DNA of 64,000 nucleotides from the NCBI RefSeq assembly GCF_964252635.1, contig NZ_CAXUNP010000004.1:1-64000 (forward strand), in the 5' to 3' direction. This DNA is from Jatrophihabitans sp964252635. Lineage in GTDB: Bacteria; Actinomycetota; Actinomycetes; Mycobacteriales; Jatrophihabitantaceae. Below, one piece after another: positions 32,427-40,360 of this stretch. Made by a program: the position numbers and the translations under genes. Positions within the stretch are counted from its first letter, which is position 1; each line of letters opens with the position of its first letter. Under the pieces are notes generated by a model, which saw nothing but the letters and a program-made list of their open reading frames with translations, was not told where the DNA came from and searched no databases.

Positions 32427-33266
32427 GTGCCCGCCCGTGCCGAGGACCCAGCCGCCGACCCTGCCGACGACCCTGCCACCGATCACGCCGCCGACCTCGC
32501 GCTCGCCCGCCTGCTGGCCGACGACGCCGACGCGATCTCCCTCGCCCGTTTCGGGTCGGCCGACCTCGTCGTCGAGACCAAGCCCGACCTGACACCGGTC
32601 AGCGACGCCGACACCGCCGTCGAGCAGGCCGTCCGTGCGCGGCTCGCCGCCGAACGCGCCGACGACGCGGTGCTCGGCGAGGAGTTCGGTTCGGTCGGTC
32701 GCGGCTCGCGACGCTGGGTGCTCGACCCCATCGACGGGACGAAGAACTTCGTGCGCGGTGTGCCGGTGTGGGCCACGTTGATCGCCCTGATGGACGGCGA
32801 CGAGGTCGTGGTCGGAGTGGTCTCGGCGCCCGCCCTCGGCCGTCGGTGGTGGGCGGTGCGTGGCGGGGGCGCGTGGGTCTCGGTGTTCGGTGCGCCGCCG
32901 CGACGCCTGGCGGTGTCGCGTGTCGCGTCGGTCGACGACGCGAGCGTCTCGTACTCCTCCTTCGGTGGCGACGAGGCGTGGGGCGACCGCCACCGCGGCT
33001 TCACGGGGCTGCTCCGCCAGGCGTGGCGCACCCGCGCCTACGGCGACTTCTGGTCCTACATGCTCGTCGCCGAGGGTGCGGTCGACATCGCCGCCGAGCC
33101 CGAGCTGGCCCTGTACGACATGGCGGCCCTGGCGCCGATCGTCACCGAGGCCGGCGGTCGCTTCACGGGCCTGAACGGCGTCGACGGGGTGCTGAACGGC
33201 AACGCGGTGGCGACGAACGGCCTGCTGCACGAGGCGGTGCTGGGCGCGCTCGCGCCCTCGAGCTGA
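32427..33266 (+). CDS. hisN: Inositol monophosphatase family protein, probable histidinol-phosphatase HisN
   Basis: A 279-residue Mg2+-dependent phosphatase. Metal ligands are visible in LGEEFG, the signature DPIDGTKNFVRGVPVWAT and YDMAALAPIVTEAGG. In actinobacteria this family's HisN removes phosphate from histidinol phosphate, and hisN is often near aroA-rsgA, as here (4 kb away). The N-terminus (residues 1-20) is Asp/Ala/Pro-rich and unconserved. GTG start at 32427. The biochemical assignment is by family and context; a related inositol-phosphatase is possible. Confidence 0.85.
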   Translation: MPARAEDPAADPADDPATDHAADLALARLLADDADAISLARFGSADLVVETKPDLTPVSDADTAVEQAVRARLAAERADDAVLGEEFGSVGRGSRRWVLDPIDGTKNFVRGVPVWATLIALMDGDEVVVGVVSAPALGRRWWAVRGGGAWVSVFGAPPRRLAVSRVASVDDASVSYSSFGGDEAWGDRHRGFTGLLRQAWRTRAYGDFWSYMLVAEGAVDIAAEPELALYDMAALAPIVTEAGGRFTGLNGVDGVLNGNAVATNGLLHEAVLGALAPSS

Positions 33267-33278
33267 GCGCGGGCCGCG

Positions 33279-33482
33279 TTACTCGCCCGGGCCGTACTGG
33301 CCGGACCGGATGTCGTCGTCGCCGCCGAACGGCTCGACCGCGGGTTCGCCCTCGTCGGCGTCCAGCGGCTCGCCGGTGTCACCGGGCAGGTCGTCGACGG
33401 ACGCGTCGTCGACGGACCCACTGCCGGCGGGATCGGCGCCGGCGGGATCGTCGTGCCGGCCGGGGTTCTCGGGTGCGCTCAT
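33279..33482 (-). CDS. Small acidic disordered hypothetical protein
   Basis: A 67-residue open frame, very rich in Asp, Gly, Glu, Pro and Ser, with no hydrophobic segment or recognisable domain (MSAPENPGRHDD ... DDDIRSGQYGPGE). It begins at ATG 33482 with only a weak ribosome site and lies 12 bases from the convergent hisN gene. Compositionally it looks like the low-complexity acidic small proteins common in actinobacteria. Whether it is expressed cannot be decided from sequence. Confidence 0.55.
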   Translation of the reverse strand: MSAPENPGRHDDPAGADPAGSGSVDDASVDDLPGDTGEPLDADEGEPAVEPFGGDDDIRSGQYGPGE

Positions 33483-33513
33483 GCCTGAAGGACTACCCAG
33501 GTGGGCCGACCGT

Positions 33514-33753
33514 CTAGTCCTGGGCGTCGCGGAACAGCTCCAGATGCCCGCACTGCTGACAGCACTGCGCGACGACCTGAAACCGAGCGCGGGACGACGC
33601 GTGCTTGACGCCGCCCATCATGCCCAGCTCGAGTTCACCCTCGTACCACCGCTCGTAGGTACCGCGGTCATCCGGTCCGGAACTGCCGAGGTAGCCCGGC
33701 GCGAAAGCGGTCCCGCCGCACTGGCCACACGTGATGGTTCGGGGTGCACTCAT
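33514..33753 (-). CDS. Zinc-ribbon-like small protein
   Basis: A 79-residue protein with two cysteine pairs, CGQCGG (residues 9-14) and a C-terminal CCQQCGHLELF, separated by about 50 residues. This is the layout of a nucleic-acid-binding zinc ribbon, so it may bind one zinc ion. Similar small proteins are annotated as hypothetical in actinobacteria. It precedes another small gene (33279) and follows the YbaK-type gene 26 bases upstream of it on the same strand. Function unknown. Confidence 0.65.
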   Translation of the reverse strand: MSAPRTITCGQCGGTAFAPGYLGSSGPDDRGTYERWYEGELELGMMGGVKHASSRARFQVVAQCCQQCGHLELFRDAQD

Positions 33754-33779
33754 GACACCGTGTCTATCAGCCGGGTCTA

Positions 33780-34298
33780 TCAGCCGGCGAGGCCCTCGAT
33801 CACCTCAGCGCCGGGCAGCCCGGCCAGCACGTCGGGGGCCAGCGCGATCTTGGAGCGTCGCAGTCCACTGCCGATGACCACGGAGCTACGGGTCAGCACC
33901 GCGGCGTCGATCAGTACCGGCCAGTCGGGCGGCAGGCCGATCGGCGTGATCCCGCCGTACTCCATGCCGGTGAGGGCGACCGCGTCGTCCATCGCGGCGA
34001 ACGACGCCTTGCGGGCGTCGAGGCGCTTGCGCACCACGCCGTTGACGTCGGCGCGGGTCGTGGCCAGCACCACGCAGGCCGCGTAGCGCGTGACCTCACC
34101 ACGACGACCGGCGATGATCACGCAGTTGGCCGAGTCGGCGAGCTCCACGCCGTACCGGGCGCAGAATTCGGCGGTGTCGGCCAGATCGGGGTCGATGGAC
34201 GCCGCGAAAGCGGTCAGGCCGCCCAGCGCCGCGGCCACGGGTTCGGCGACGAGGTCAGGGCCGGCGGGCGCCCAGTCGAGAGTCCCGGGTCCGTTCAC
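33780..34298 (-). CDS. YbaK/prolyl-tRNA synthetase-associated domain protein
   Basis: A 172-residue protein of the YbaK/ProX editing superfamily, distinct from the classic YbaK gene at 19722. It has ADSANCVIIAGRRGEVTRYAACVV, KRLDARKASFAAMDDAVALTGMEYGGITPIGLP and the C-terminal VIGSGLRRSKIALAPDVL blocks (key words CVIIAG, KASFA, GGITPIG, RRSKIALAP). It likely hydrolyses a mischarged aminoacyl-tRNA or a related ester. ATG/GTG start at 34298. Substrate unknown. Confidence 0.85.
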   Translation of the reverse strand: MNGPGTLDWAPAGPDLVAEPVAAALGGLTAFAASIDPDLADTAEFCARYGVELADSANCVIIAGRRGEVTRYAACVVLATTRADVNGVVRKRLDARKASFAAMDDAVALTGMEYGGITPIGLPPDWPVLIDAAVLTRSSVVIGSGLRRSKIALAPDVLAGLPGAEVIEGLAG

Positions 34299-34384
34299 GC
34301 CTCACTCCGTTCGGCCGCCCGTGGGCGCCATGCCGCCTGCTCGCTCCGCAAGCGTTGCTCACGGACAAACGTATCGTGGCCGGT

Positions 34385-34807
34385 ATGGACACCGACACGA
34401 AGGTCGAGCAGATCCTGCGGCGCTACGACACCATCACCGTGGTCGGGGCGAGCGACGACCCCGCGAAACCCGCCCACTACGTTCCGGAGCACATGATCGA
34501 GCACGGGTGGCGGATCGTCCCGGTCAACCCCCGCGGCGGCGAGATCCTCGGGCTGCCGGCCTACCCGACCCTGGCGGAAGTACCGGAACAGGTCGGGCTG
34601 GTCGACGTGTTCCGCCCGTCCGAGCACACGCCCGACGTCGCCCGGCAGGCGGTGGCGGCGGGCGCCACGGCGCTGTGGCTGCAGCTGCACATCACCTCCG
34701 ACGAGGCGCGCACCATCGCCGAGGACGCCGGCCTGCTCTACGTCGAGAACCGGTGCCTTATCGTCGAGCAGCGCCGGCTCGGCCTGAACGCGCCCAGCGC
34801 CGCGTGA
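34385..34807 (+). CDS. CoA-binding domain protein (YccU-like)
   Basis: A 140-residue Rossmann-like protein with the family signature VVGASDDPAKPAHYVPEHMIEHGWRIVPVNPRGGEILG near residues 20-55 (key words GASDDPAKPAHYV and VNPRG) and later VDVFRPSEHTPDVARQAV, LWLQLHITSDEA, GLLYVENRCLIVE. Members bind CoA or a related nucleotide and are usually uncharacterised. ATG 34385; the open frame extends to 34355 (MLTDKRIVAG) but the better start has the family N-terminus. Convergent with the FMN reductase gene. Confidence 0.85.
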   Translation: MDTDTKVEQILRRYDTITVVGASDDPAKPAHYVPEHMIEHGWRIVPVNPRGGEILGLPAYPTLAEVPEQVGLVDVFRPSEHTPDVARQAVAAGATALWLQLHITSDEARTIAEDAGLLYVENRCLIVEQRRLGLNAPSAA

Positions 34808-34831
34808 CCCGGACCGCCTGACCTCTCCGTT

Positions 34832-34848
34832 GTGACACGCCGTGTCAC
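34832..34848. terminator. Palindrome between convergent CoA-binding and FMN reductase genes
   Basis: GTGACAC (34832-34838), GCC, GTGTCAC (34842-34848) is a perfect 7-3-7 inverted repeat. The right arm contains the reverse-strand TCA stop (34845-34847) of the FMN reductase gene. Confidence 0.55.
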
Positions 34849-35450
34849 GACCTCGGCCACGCGCCACGACGCCAGCCGACGAACTCGACGAGCTGGCCGG
34901 CGAGGATGCCGAGCGCGCCGTCGACGCGCTCGTCGAAGTGCCCGTGCTCGTCGGGTCGCTGCTCGGCCGAGTTCACGGTGACACCGAAGGGCGTGGGCCA
35001 GCCGCGCAGGGCGTGGATCGCCGAGCGCACCGACACCAGGGCCGCCCCGGCCGCCTGCCAGCCACCCGCCGAGACGATCACGCCCACGGCACGCCCGTCG
35101 AGATAGGGCCGGTCGTCGGTACGCAGCTCCTCGAGGTGGTCGATGGCGTTCTTGACCAGCCCGGACATGCCACCGTGGTAACCCGGCGTTGCGATGATCA
35201 CCGCGTCGGCACGTCGTACCGCGTCCACGACACGGTCCGCGAGGTCGTTGTGCGCCGACGTGGCTGTCGCTCCGTAGATGGGCAGCGTGCTGAGCTCGTC
35301 GCCGCTGAAGACCTCCGTGCGCGTGCCGAGGTCGGCGGCCTTGGCCAGGCAGGCGAGCATCAGCTGGTTGGTCACGGAGCTGGTGCCGGGTGAGCCGCCC
35401 AGCCCCACGACGAGCGGCAGCTCCACGCCCGGTGCACTCTCGCCATTCAT
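34845..35450 (-). CDS. NADPH-dependent FMN reductase family protein
   Basis: A 201-residue flavodoxin-like quinone/FMN reductase. The phosphate-binding GLGGSPGTSSVTNQ motif is near residue 15, IATPGYHGGMSGLVKNAIDHL is the substrate-side flavin motif, and VIVSAGGWQAAGAAL follows. It would use NAD(P)H to reduce FMN, quinones or related acceptors. ATG 35450 (MNGESAPG). It is divergent from a PPOX-class F420 protein gene at 35503. Confidence 0.85.
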   Translation of the reverse strand: MNGESAPGVELPLVVGLGGSPGTSSVTNQLMLACLAKAADLGTRTEVFSGDELSTLPIYGATATSAHNDLADRVVDAVRRADAVIIATPGYHGGMSGLVKNAIDHLEELRTDDRPYLDGRAVGVIVSAGGWQAAGAALVSVRSAIHALRGWPTPFGVTVNSAEQRPDEHGHFDERVDGALGILAGQLVEFVGWRRGAWPRS

Positions 35451-35502
35451 CGCCACCACTCTAGGGTCGGGACGAGGGCACACCCGCAACCGGGAGGACG
35501 AC

Positions 35503-35913
35503 ATGGACGCCGACGAGGCTCGCACATTCCTGCGCTCGAACCATCGCGCGGTGCTCGCAACCGTGCGCCAGGACGGCCGGCCCGCCATGTCGCCGGTCGT
35601 GGCCGCCGTCGACGGCCAGGGGCGGGTCGTCGTCTCCACCCGCGAGACGGCGATGAAGGTCAAACACGTCCGGCGTGACCCGCACGTGTCGATGTGCGCC
35701 TTCGGTGACGGGTTTTTCGGTCAGTGGGTCCAGGTCGAGGGCACCGCCGAGATCGTCGAGCTGCCCGAGGCGATGGACCTGCTCGTCGCCTACTACCGCG
35801 ACATCTCGGGTGAGCACCCCGACTGGGACGACTACCGGGCCGCCATGCAACGCGAGCGCCGGGTGGTCATCCGCTTCGCGATCGAGCGGGCGGGGCCGAA
35901 CGTCTCGGGCTGA
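35503..35913 (+). CDS. PPOX class F420-dependent oxidoreductase-like protein
   Basis: A 136-residue split-beta-barrel flavin/F420-binding protein (FLRSNHRAVLATVRQDGRPAMSPVVAAVD, VVVSTRETAMKVKHVRRDPHVSMCAFGDGFFGQWVQVEGTAEIV, key words AVLATVRQDG and KVKHVRRDP). The AVLAT...GRPAMSP block and the K-x-K-x-x-x-x-R region are typical of F420-dependent PPOX proteins, a group enriched in actinobacteria. ATG 35503 with GGGAGGACG upstream. A hairpin CGGGC-TGACC-GCCCG encloses the stop. Confidence 0.85.
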   Translation: MDADEARTFLRSNHRAVLATVRQDGRPAMSPVVAAVDGQGRVVVSTRETAMKVKHVRRDPHVSMCAFGDGFFGQWVQVEGTAEIVELPEAMDLLVAYYRDISGEHPDWDDYRAAMQRERRVVIRFAIERAGPNVSG

Positions 35914-35920
35914 CCGCCCG
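35906..35920. terminator. Hairpin enclosing the PPOX gene stop codon
   Basis: CGGGC (35906-35910) and GCCCG (35916-35920) pair around TGACC, which contains the TGA stop (35911-35913). Convergent with the acylphosphatase gene. Confidence 0.5.
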
Positions 35921-35951
35921 CTCAGCGCTGCCTGTTGACCGTTGGCGGCGA

Positions 35952-36239
35952 TCAGCCGGCGGTGAAGCCGTGCAGGTCGTCGCCGGCCTCGGACCACTGC
36001 TCGGACACCTCGTACACGCGGCCCGGGGTGTGGCCTCCTCGCAACGCGGCCAGCAGCTGCTCGCACGCGGTACGTGGCCCCTCCGCGACCACCTCGACGC
36101 GACCGTCGGACAGGTTGCTCGCCCGGCCGGTCAGGTCGAGCGACGTCGCGGTGCGGCGGGTCCAGTCGCGGAAGCCCACGCCCTGCACGTGCCCCTGCAC
36201 CAACGCCAGGAGGCGCACCCGCGTCGTCTCGTCGCTCAC
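35952..36239 (-). CDS. acyP: Acylphosphatase
   Basis: A 95-residue enzyme that hydrolyses acyl phosphates. The active-site signature VQGHVQGVGFRDWTRRTA contains the catalytic Arg (GFRDW) and the oxyanion loop, and ASNLSDGRVEVVAEG contains the catalytic Asn. The GTG start overlaps the stop of the large phosphodiesterase-nucleotidase gene (GTGA), so it is the last gene of that transcript. Length and motifs are standard. Confidence 0.94.
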   Translation of the reverse strand: MSDETTRVRLLALVQGHVQGVGFRDWTRRTATSLDLTGRASNLSDGRVEVVAEGPRTACEQLLAALRGGHTPGRVYEVSEQWSEAGDDLHGFTAG

Positions 36240-39200
36240 CCCTGCCGGATCCGTCCGTCCGTCGTGTACGTGAACGGTGTCGGCAAGGCGGCGACGTAGT
36301 CGAGCAGCGGCTGCAGCTCGGCCTCCGGCCGCTGCACGATGTTGCTCGCCTTCTCCAGCACCGTGAACCCGTCCCCGCCGCCGACCATGAACGAGTTGGC
36401 CGTGCCGGTGAACGAGGCCGAGGTGTCGTTCGGGATGGGGTGCGAGTTGTCACCCGCCTTGCCGAGCCACACGCCGGTGATGTGCCCGCTGCCCTGCGTG
36501 CCCGTGTAGGTGAAGTGCAGCCCGGCCACCTGCATGATGCCGCCGGTGCCCGCCGCGAGCTGCTGGTTCAGCAGCGCCCACACCTGGGTTCCGGTCAGCG
36601 AGAACGTGTCCACGTAGTCGTCCTGGAACGGCTGCATCGTGAACAGGTCGCCGTAGGTGACCGGACCGGCAAGCAGTCCGGCCCGCACGCTGCCCGTGTT
36701 GACGAAGGCCAGCTGCGTCTTGGCGAACGCCTGCTGCGAGTCGGCGATCAGGTCACCGGCCGGCGACTCCCCTGCCGCGGTCTGACCGCCTTCCCGCTGC
36801 GACGGCACGTCAGCGGCCGCCGTGTTGATCACCTTCTGGGTGACCGGGTTCGTGGCCTTCACGGCGGCGTCGACCACCTTCTGCACCGCGGGGTCGGGCG
36901 TGACGGTCGCCCCTGCTGGGTCCGTCGACGCCGGCGGGTCGGTGTTCCAGACCGGCTGCACCGAACCCCACGCAGCAGCGATGGTGCCGGCCTTCGCGTT
37001 GAGGAGCAGGTGTACGTCGTCGTAGGCGCGGGTGAACGACGACGCCTGAATGACCAGCGCGTGCCCGACCCGGGTGTCGATGACGGTGTGGCTGTGCCCG
37101 CTGATCACCAGCTTGACGGCCGGGTCCAGGGCGGCGGCGATGTCGTGGATGCGGTCATTCACAGTGCCCACCGGGTAGCTGCTCTGCGTCCCGCCCTCGT
37201 GCACCACGACGACGAAGGAGTGGACGCCCTTCTTCTGCAGGGCCTTCACGTACTTGTTGACCGCCGTGGCCTCGTCGACGAAGTGGACGCCGTCGGTGCC
37301 GCCGGTCGTGACGATCGACGGGGTGGTGATGGTGGTGGCACCGATGAACGCCACCCGCACGCCGCCGACCTTCTTGATCGCGTACGGCGGCAGCAGCGGC
37401 TTGCCCGTGCTGTTGCTGATGACGTTGGCGTCGACGACCGGGTAGTTCGCCCCGGCGAACGTGGTCTTGGGGTCGACCGTGGACGTCCCGCCCTGCACCT
37501 GCTTCAAAAGCTCGGGCACGCCGCGGTCGAACTCGTGGTTGCCGAGGGTGCCCACGTCGATGCCCATCAAGTTCAGCGCGTCGAGGGTCGGCTTGTCGCG
37601 CAGCAGGGCCGATTCGGGCGGGCTCGCGCCGACCATGTCGCCGGCCTGCACCGTCACGGTGTTCTTCTCGGTGCTGCGGGCCTGCGTCAGGTACGTGGCG
37701 AGTGTCGCGATGCCACCGGCCGAGTCCTTCACACCGGTGTAGGGGTCGGTGTAGGAGAGCCCCTTGCCGGTGATGTTCCCGTGCACGTCGTTGATGCCGA
37801 GCACCTGACCGGTGCGGTACTTGCCACCGCCCTTCAGGACGGACGTCAGCACCGAGCCCTGCGCCTGCAGCGGCGGGTCGAAGCCACCGAGCACCGCCAG
37901 CGTCGGCGCGAGGTCCACCGCGCGCACGCCCCGCACCGACGGCACGTGCCTGACGTCCGGGCCGCCGGCCACGAACGTCGCGTGCATGTTGACGTTGTGG
38001 GCCAGGTCGACGTCGTCGGGCAGGTACCCGTGCTGGCCGAAGAACAGCGACGGCGCGACGGGCGTGCCCGTGGTGGCGCCGTCGAACTCGTACGGCACCT
38101 TCGACACCACGACGACGTCGCCGGTGCGGGTCGGGTTGAGCGAGTCGCTGCCCTCGACGTTCGCCATCTGGGCCTTGGTGAACACGGCCTCGACGATGGA
38201 CTTGCCGGTCGTCGGGTCCTTGAGGTTCTTGTACGCGGCGACGATCTTGTTCACGGTCGCGGTGTACTGCGACGGGTCGAGCACGCCGTCCGGCGAGCGA
38301 CCCTTCACGCTCAGGTAGATCTGGGCCGTGCCTCCGGCCTCGCACGACTTGGCGATCGTGGTGCCGGTGCTCGCCGGACGGCAGTTGCCGGTCTGCTCGA
38401 CGTCCTGCAGCCCGAGCTGCTTGAGCGGCAGCGCCGAGTCGATGGCGTACCACTGCGGTGCGAAGCCGTGGTCGCTGCTGGCCAGGATGTCGGCGTCCGA
38501 GCCGATCAGCGAGCGGACGAGGCCGAGCCGGTCGTCGGCCGAGTGGTAGGCGCCGCGGATGTAGCCGAGCCGTTGCGCGGTGCGGTGGTCACGCGCGCCG
38601 GCACCTGCGACACGGTCGTAGTAGGGGTTTCGGGTGCCGTCCGGCGCCTTGGGCGTGATCAGGCCCAGCATCTGGTGGCTGACCTCGTCGGTCTGGTCGG
38701 TGCCGGCCAGCAGCACGTCGGTGTCGGGCTGCAGGGTCTTCAGGACGTAGTCGAAGACGGCGTGGTCGTAGGCCTGGTTGAGGTCGACGGTCTGCTGGTA
38801 CCAGGTGTCCTCGTCGATCAGGCCCGCCTCGACGGGGGCGAAGTCGCCGAACACGGCGGGCGGCAGGTGGTCGGCGATGTACTTGGCCAGCGGGTCCTCG
38901 CCGGTCGCGCCGGTGGGCAGCTTGGCGCAGGCGGCCGTGGCGCAGTGGGCGTTCGGCCGGGTGAGTGAGGTGAAGTACAGGCCGAACCGCGACAGGTCCT
39001 TCGCCATCGTCATGATCTTGACGTAGAAGCCGGTGCTCTCGCCGGCGGCGGTGCCGGTGAGGCCGTCGGCACCGGTGAGCTTGATAGCGCTGTACCGGCC
39101 GGGCACGAGCGTGCCGACCGACTTCGCGCCGTCCTTGCCGGCCCCGGACGGCACGACGATCACGCGGTTGTAGGCCGTCCCGTTCGTCGAGTACGCGTAC

Positions 39201-39946
39201 AGGTCGAAGACGCGGTCGGGGTTGACGGCCGTCGACGTCGAGGCGACGGTCAGCGTGGTCTGCTGCGGGGCCAACGAGCCGGTGGGCACGTTCGTCCAGC
39301 CGTTCGCCGGCGTGAACGACGCCGTCTCGTAGGCGAGTCCGAACTTCGCCGCGGACGCCTGCTTCGTCGCGTTCTGCGGGTACTCGAGGACGCCGCGCTT
39401 GGAGTAATTGGTGTCGTAGTCGACGGTGGGGCCGTTGATGTTGGCGTTCAGGCCACCCGTCCACTCCAGCTGGGCGACCTTCTTGCCGGCCAGCTCGGCC
39501 GACGAGGCGACGGACTGCGCCTCGAGCACGCTCGTCGGGTCGGTGCCGGGGCCCGAGCCGTTGCCGTGGAAGGAGAACGAGGTCGAGCTCGTGAACGGCT
39601 GCCGGGTGTCGTAGAAGGTGTTGTTGGTGCTGCCGTGCACGCCCGGGTAGGCGCCGGTGGCCAGCGTGTACCAGCCCTGGCCGGTGTTGGGCGGGAAGCC
39701 CTGGGTCAGCCCGTTGTCGCCGGTGGCACCGGTCCGCATCAGGCTGTCGTAGGTGGGCATGGAGCCGCCCTGGGCGAACAGCTGCATCAGGTCCGGGCGC
39801 ATGCCGTCGGAGCTGAACATGACCACCGGGTGGTGCTTCGCGACTGCCGGGGCCGCATCGGCGGGCGTCGCGACGGCGACGGCCCCGGCAGTGACTCCCA
39901 GGAGCAAGGTGGACGACAACAGACCGGCGAGACGGCGACGCAGCAC
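36236..39946 (-). CDS. Secreted type I phosphodiesterase/nucleotide pyrophosphatase fused to 5'-nucleotidase
   Basis: A 1236-residue exported protein with two hydrolase modules. A signal peptide spans about residues 1-31 (ending PADA). The first module (about 35-650) is an alkaline-phosphatase-superfamily type I phosphodiesterase: metal-binding FSSDGMRPD (Asp47), nucleophile-like Thr88 in FPPNTGQGW, GTDQTDEVSHQ and SSDHGF. The second (about 715-1236) is a UshA/5'-nucleotidase: GINDVHGN, GDMVGASP, GNHEFDRG, VVVHEGG, SGHSHTVID and the C-terminal GDLIADSQ and GGGDGFTVL. The plausible joint action is release of nucleoside and phosphate from nucleotide compounds. GTG start with AGGGATC upstream. 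The last codon overlaps the acylphosphatase start. Confidence 0.88.
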   Translation of the reverse strand: MLRRRLAGLLSSTLLLGVTAGAVAVATPADAAPAVAKHHPVVMFSSDGMRPDLMQLFAQGGSMPTYDSLMRTGATGDNGLTQGFPPNTGQGWYTLATGAYPGVHGSTNNTFYDTRQPFTSSTSFSFHGNGSGPGTDPTSVLEAQSVASSAELAGKKVAQLEWTGGLNANINGPTVDYDTNYSKRGVLEYPQNATKQASAAKFGLAYETASFTPANGWTNVPTGSLAPQQTTLTVASTSTAVNPDRVFDLYAYSTNGTAYNRVIVVPSGAGKDGAKSVGTLVPGRYSAIKLTGADGLTGTAAGESTGFYVKIMTMAKDLSRFGLYFTSLTRPNAHCATAACAKLPTGATGEDPLAKYIADHLPPAVFGDFAPVEAGLIDEDTWYQQTVDLNQAYDHAVFDYVLKTLQPDTDVLLAGTDQTDEVSHQMLGLITPKAPDGTRNPYYDRVAGAGARDHRTAQRLGYIRGAYHSADDRLGLVRSLIGSDADILASSDHGFAPQWYAIDSALPLKQLGLQDVEQTGNCRPASTGTTIAKSCEAGGTAQIYLSVKGRSPDGVLDPSQYTATVNKIVAAYKNLKDPTTGKSIVEAVFTKAQMANVEGSDSLNPTRTGDVVVVSKVPYEFDGATTGTPVAPSLFFGQHGYLPDDVDLAHNVNMHATFVAGGPDVRHVPSVRGVRAVDLAPTLAVLGGFDPPLQAQGSVLTSVLKGGGKYRTGQVLGINDVHGNITGKGLSYTDPYTGVKDSAGGIATLATYLTQARSTEKNTVTVQAGDMVGASPPESALLRDKPTLDALNLMGIDVGTLGNHEFDRGVPELLKQVQGGTSTVDPKTTFAGANYPVVDANVISNSTGKPLLPPYAIKKVGGVRVAFIGATTITTPSIVTTGGTDGVHFVDEATAVNKYVKALQKKGVHSFVVVVHEGGTQSSYPVGTVNDRIHDIAAALDPAVKLVISGHSHTVIDTRVGHALVIQASSFTRAYDDVHLLLNAKAGTIAAAWGSVQPVWNTDPPASTDPAGATVTPDPAVQKVVDAAVKATNPVTQKVINTAAADVPSQREGGQTAAGESPAGDLIADSQQAFAKTQLAFVNTGSVRAGLLAGPVTYGDLFTMQPFQDDYVDTFSLTGTQVWALLNQQLAAGTGGIMQVAGLHFTYTGTQGSGHITGVWLGKAGDNSHPIPNDTSASFTGTANSFMVGGGDGFTVLEKASNIVQRPEAELQPLLDYVAALPTPFTYTTDGRIRQG

Positions 39947-40089
39947 GGGCAGATCCCTACGAATGGTGACAAGTGGGCAGCCGTGTCAGCCTGGCCTGCG
40001 CGCTGGGCGTCGTCAATGAGCCGGCGGTGAACGTCGCGTGTCGTGTCGGACCGCCCGCGCTCATCCCCCGTGCGCCGATCCCCCTGTGG
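39947..40089. other. Intergenic region between moaD 3' end and phosphodiesterase gene
   Basis: A 143-base gap. On the reverse strand a TTGACG hexamer occurs near 40017, but no convincing -10 follows. I see no other element. Confidence 0.4.
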
Positions 40090-40329
40090 TCACCCCCCGG
40101 CGAAGGGCGGCAGCACATCGACCTCGGCGTCGTCGCGCAGGGGCGTGTCGTCCGGGGCCTGCACCCCGTCGACGAGGAACGCCGCGACCTCGCTGACCGC
40201 GGCCAGGGCCGGCCGGGCCCGCAGTGCCGCTCGCAGGTCGGCGAGGGTGTCGACCTCGAAGGGTTCCTGCGCGCGGCCGGCGGCGCGCTTCGCCCCGGCC
40301 CAGTAGCGGACGGTGACGCGCGCGGGCAT
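40090..40329 (-). CDS. moaD: MoaD/ThiS family sulfur carrier (molybdopterin synthase small subunit)
   Basis: A 79-residue ubiquitin-like protein ending in the diagnostic PPFAGG, whose terminal Gly is thiocarboxylated. It donates sulfur for molybdopterin, or a related cofactor. The beta-grasp core is visible (VTVRYWAGAKRAAG, FEVDTLADLRAAL, VAAFLVDGV, DDAEVDVLPPF). It is the last gene of the molybdate operon, 31 bases after modC, which strongly suggests a molybdenum role rather than thiamine. Confidence 0.88.
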   Translation of the reverse strand: MPARVTVRYWAGAKRAAGRAQEPFEVDTLADLRAALRARPALAAVSEVAAFLVDGVQAPDDTPLRDDAEVDVLPPFAGG

Positions 40330-40360
40330 CCGTCCAGCGTGCCAGATCGGCCGTCCGCGC

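Noticed and set aside
34832..34848. Possible CRP site in the palindrome GTGACAC-GCC-GTGTCAC
   Set aside because: Spacing between TGTGA and TCAC is nine rather than six, and it lies between convergent gene ends; a terminator fits better.
36074..38968. A 964-codon plus-strand open frame
   Set aside because: Antisense shadow of the phosphodiesterase-nucleotidase gene, which has clear domains on the other strand.
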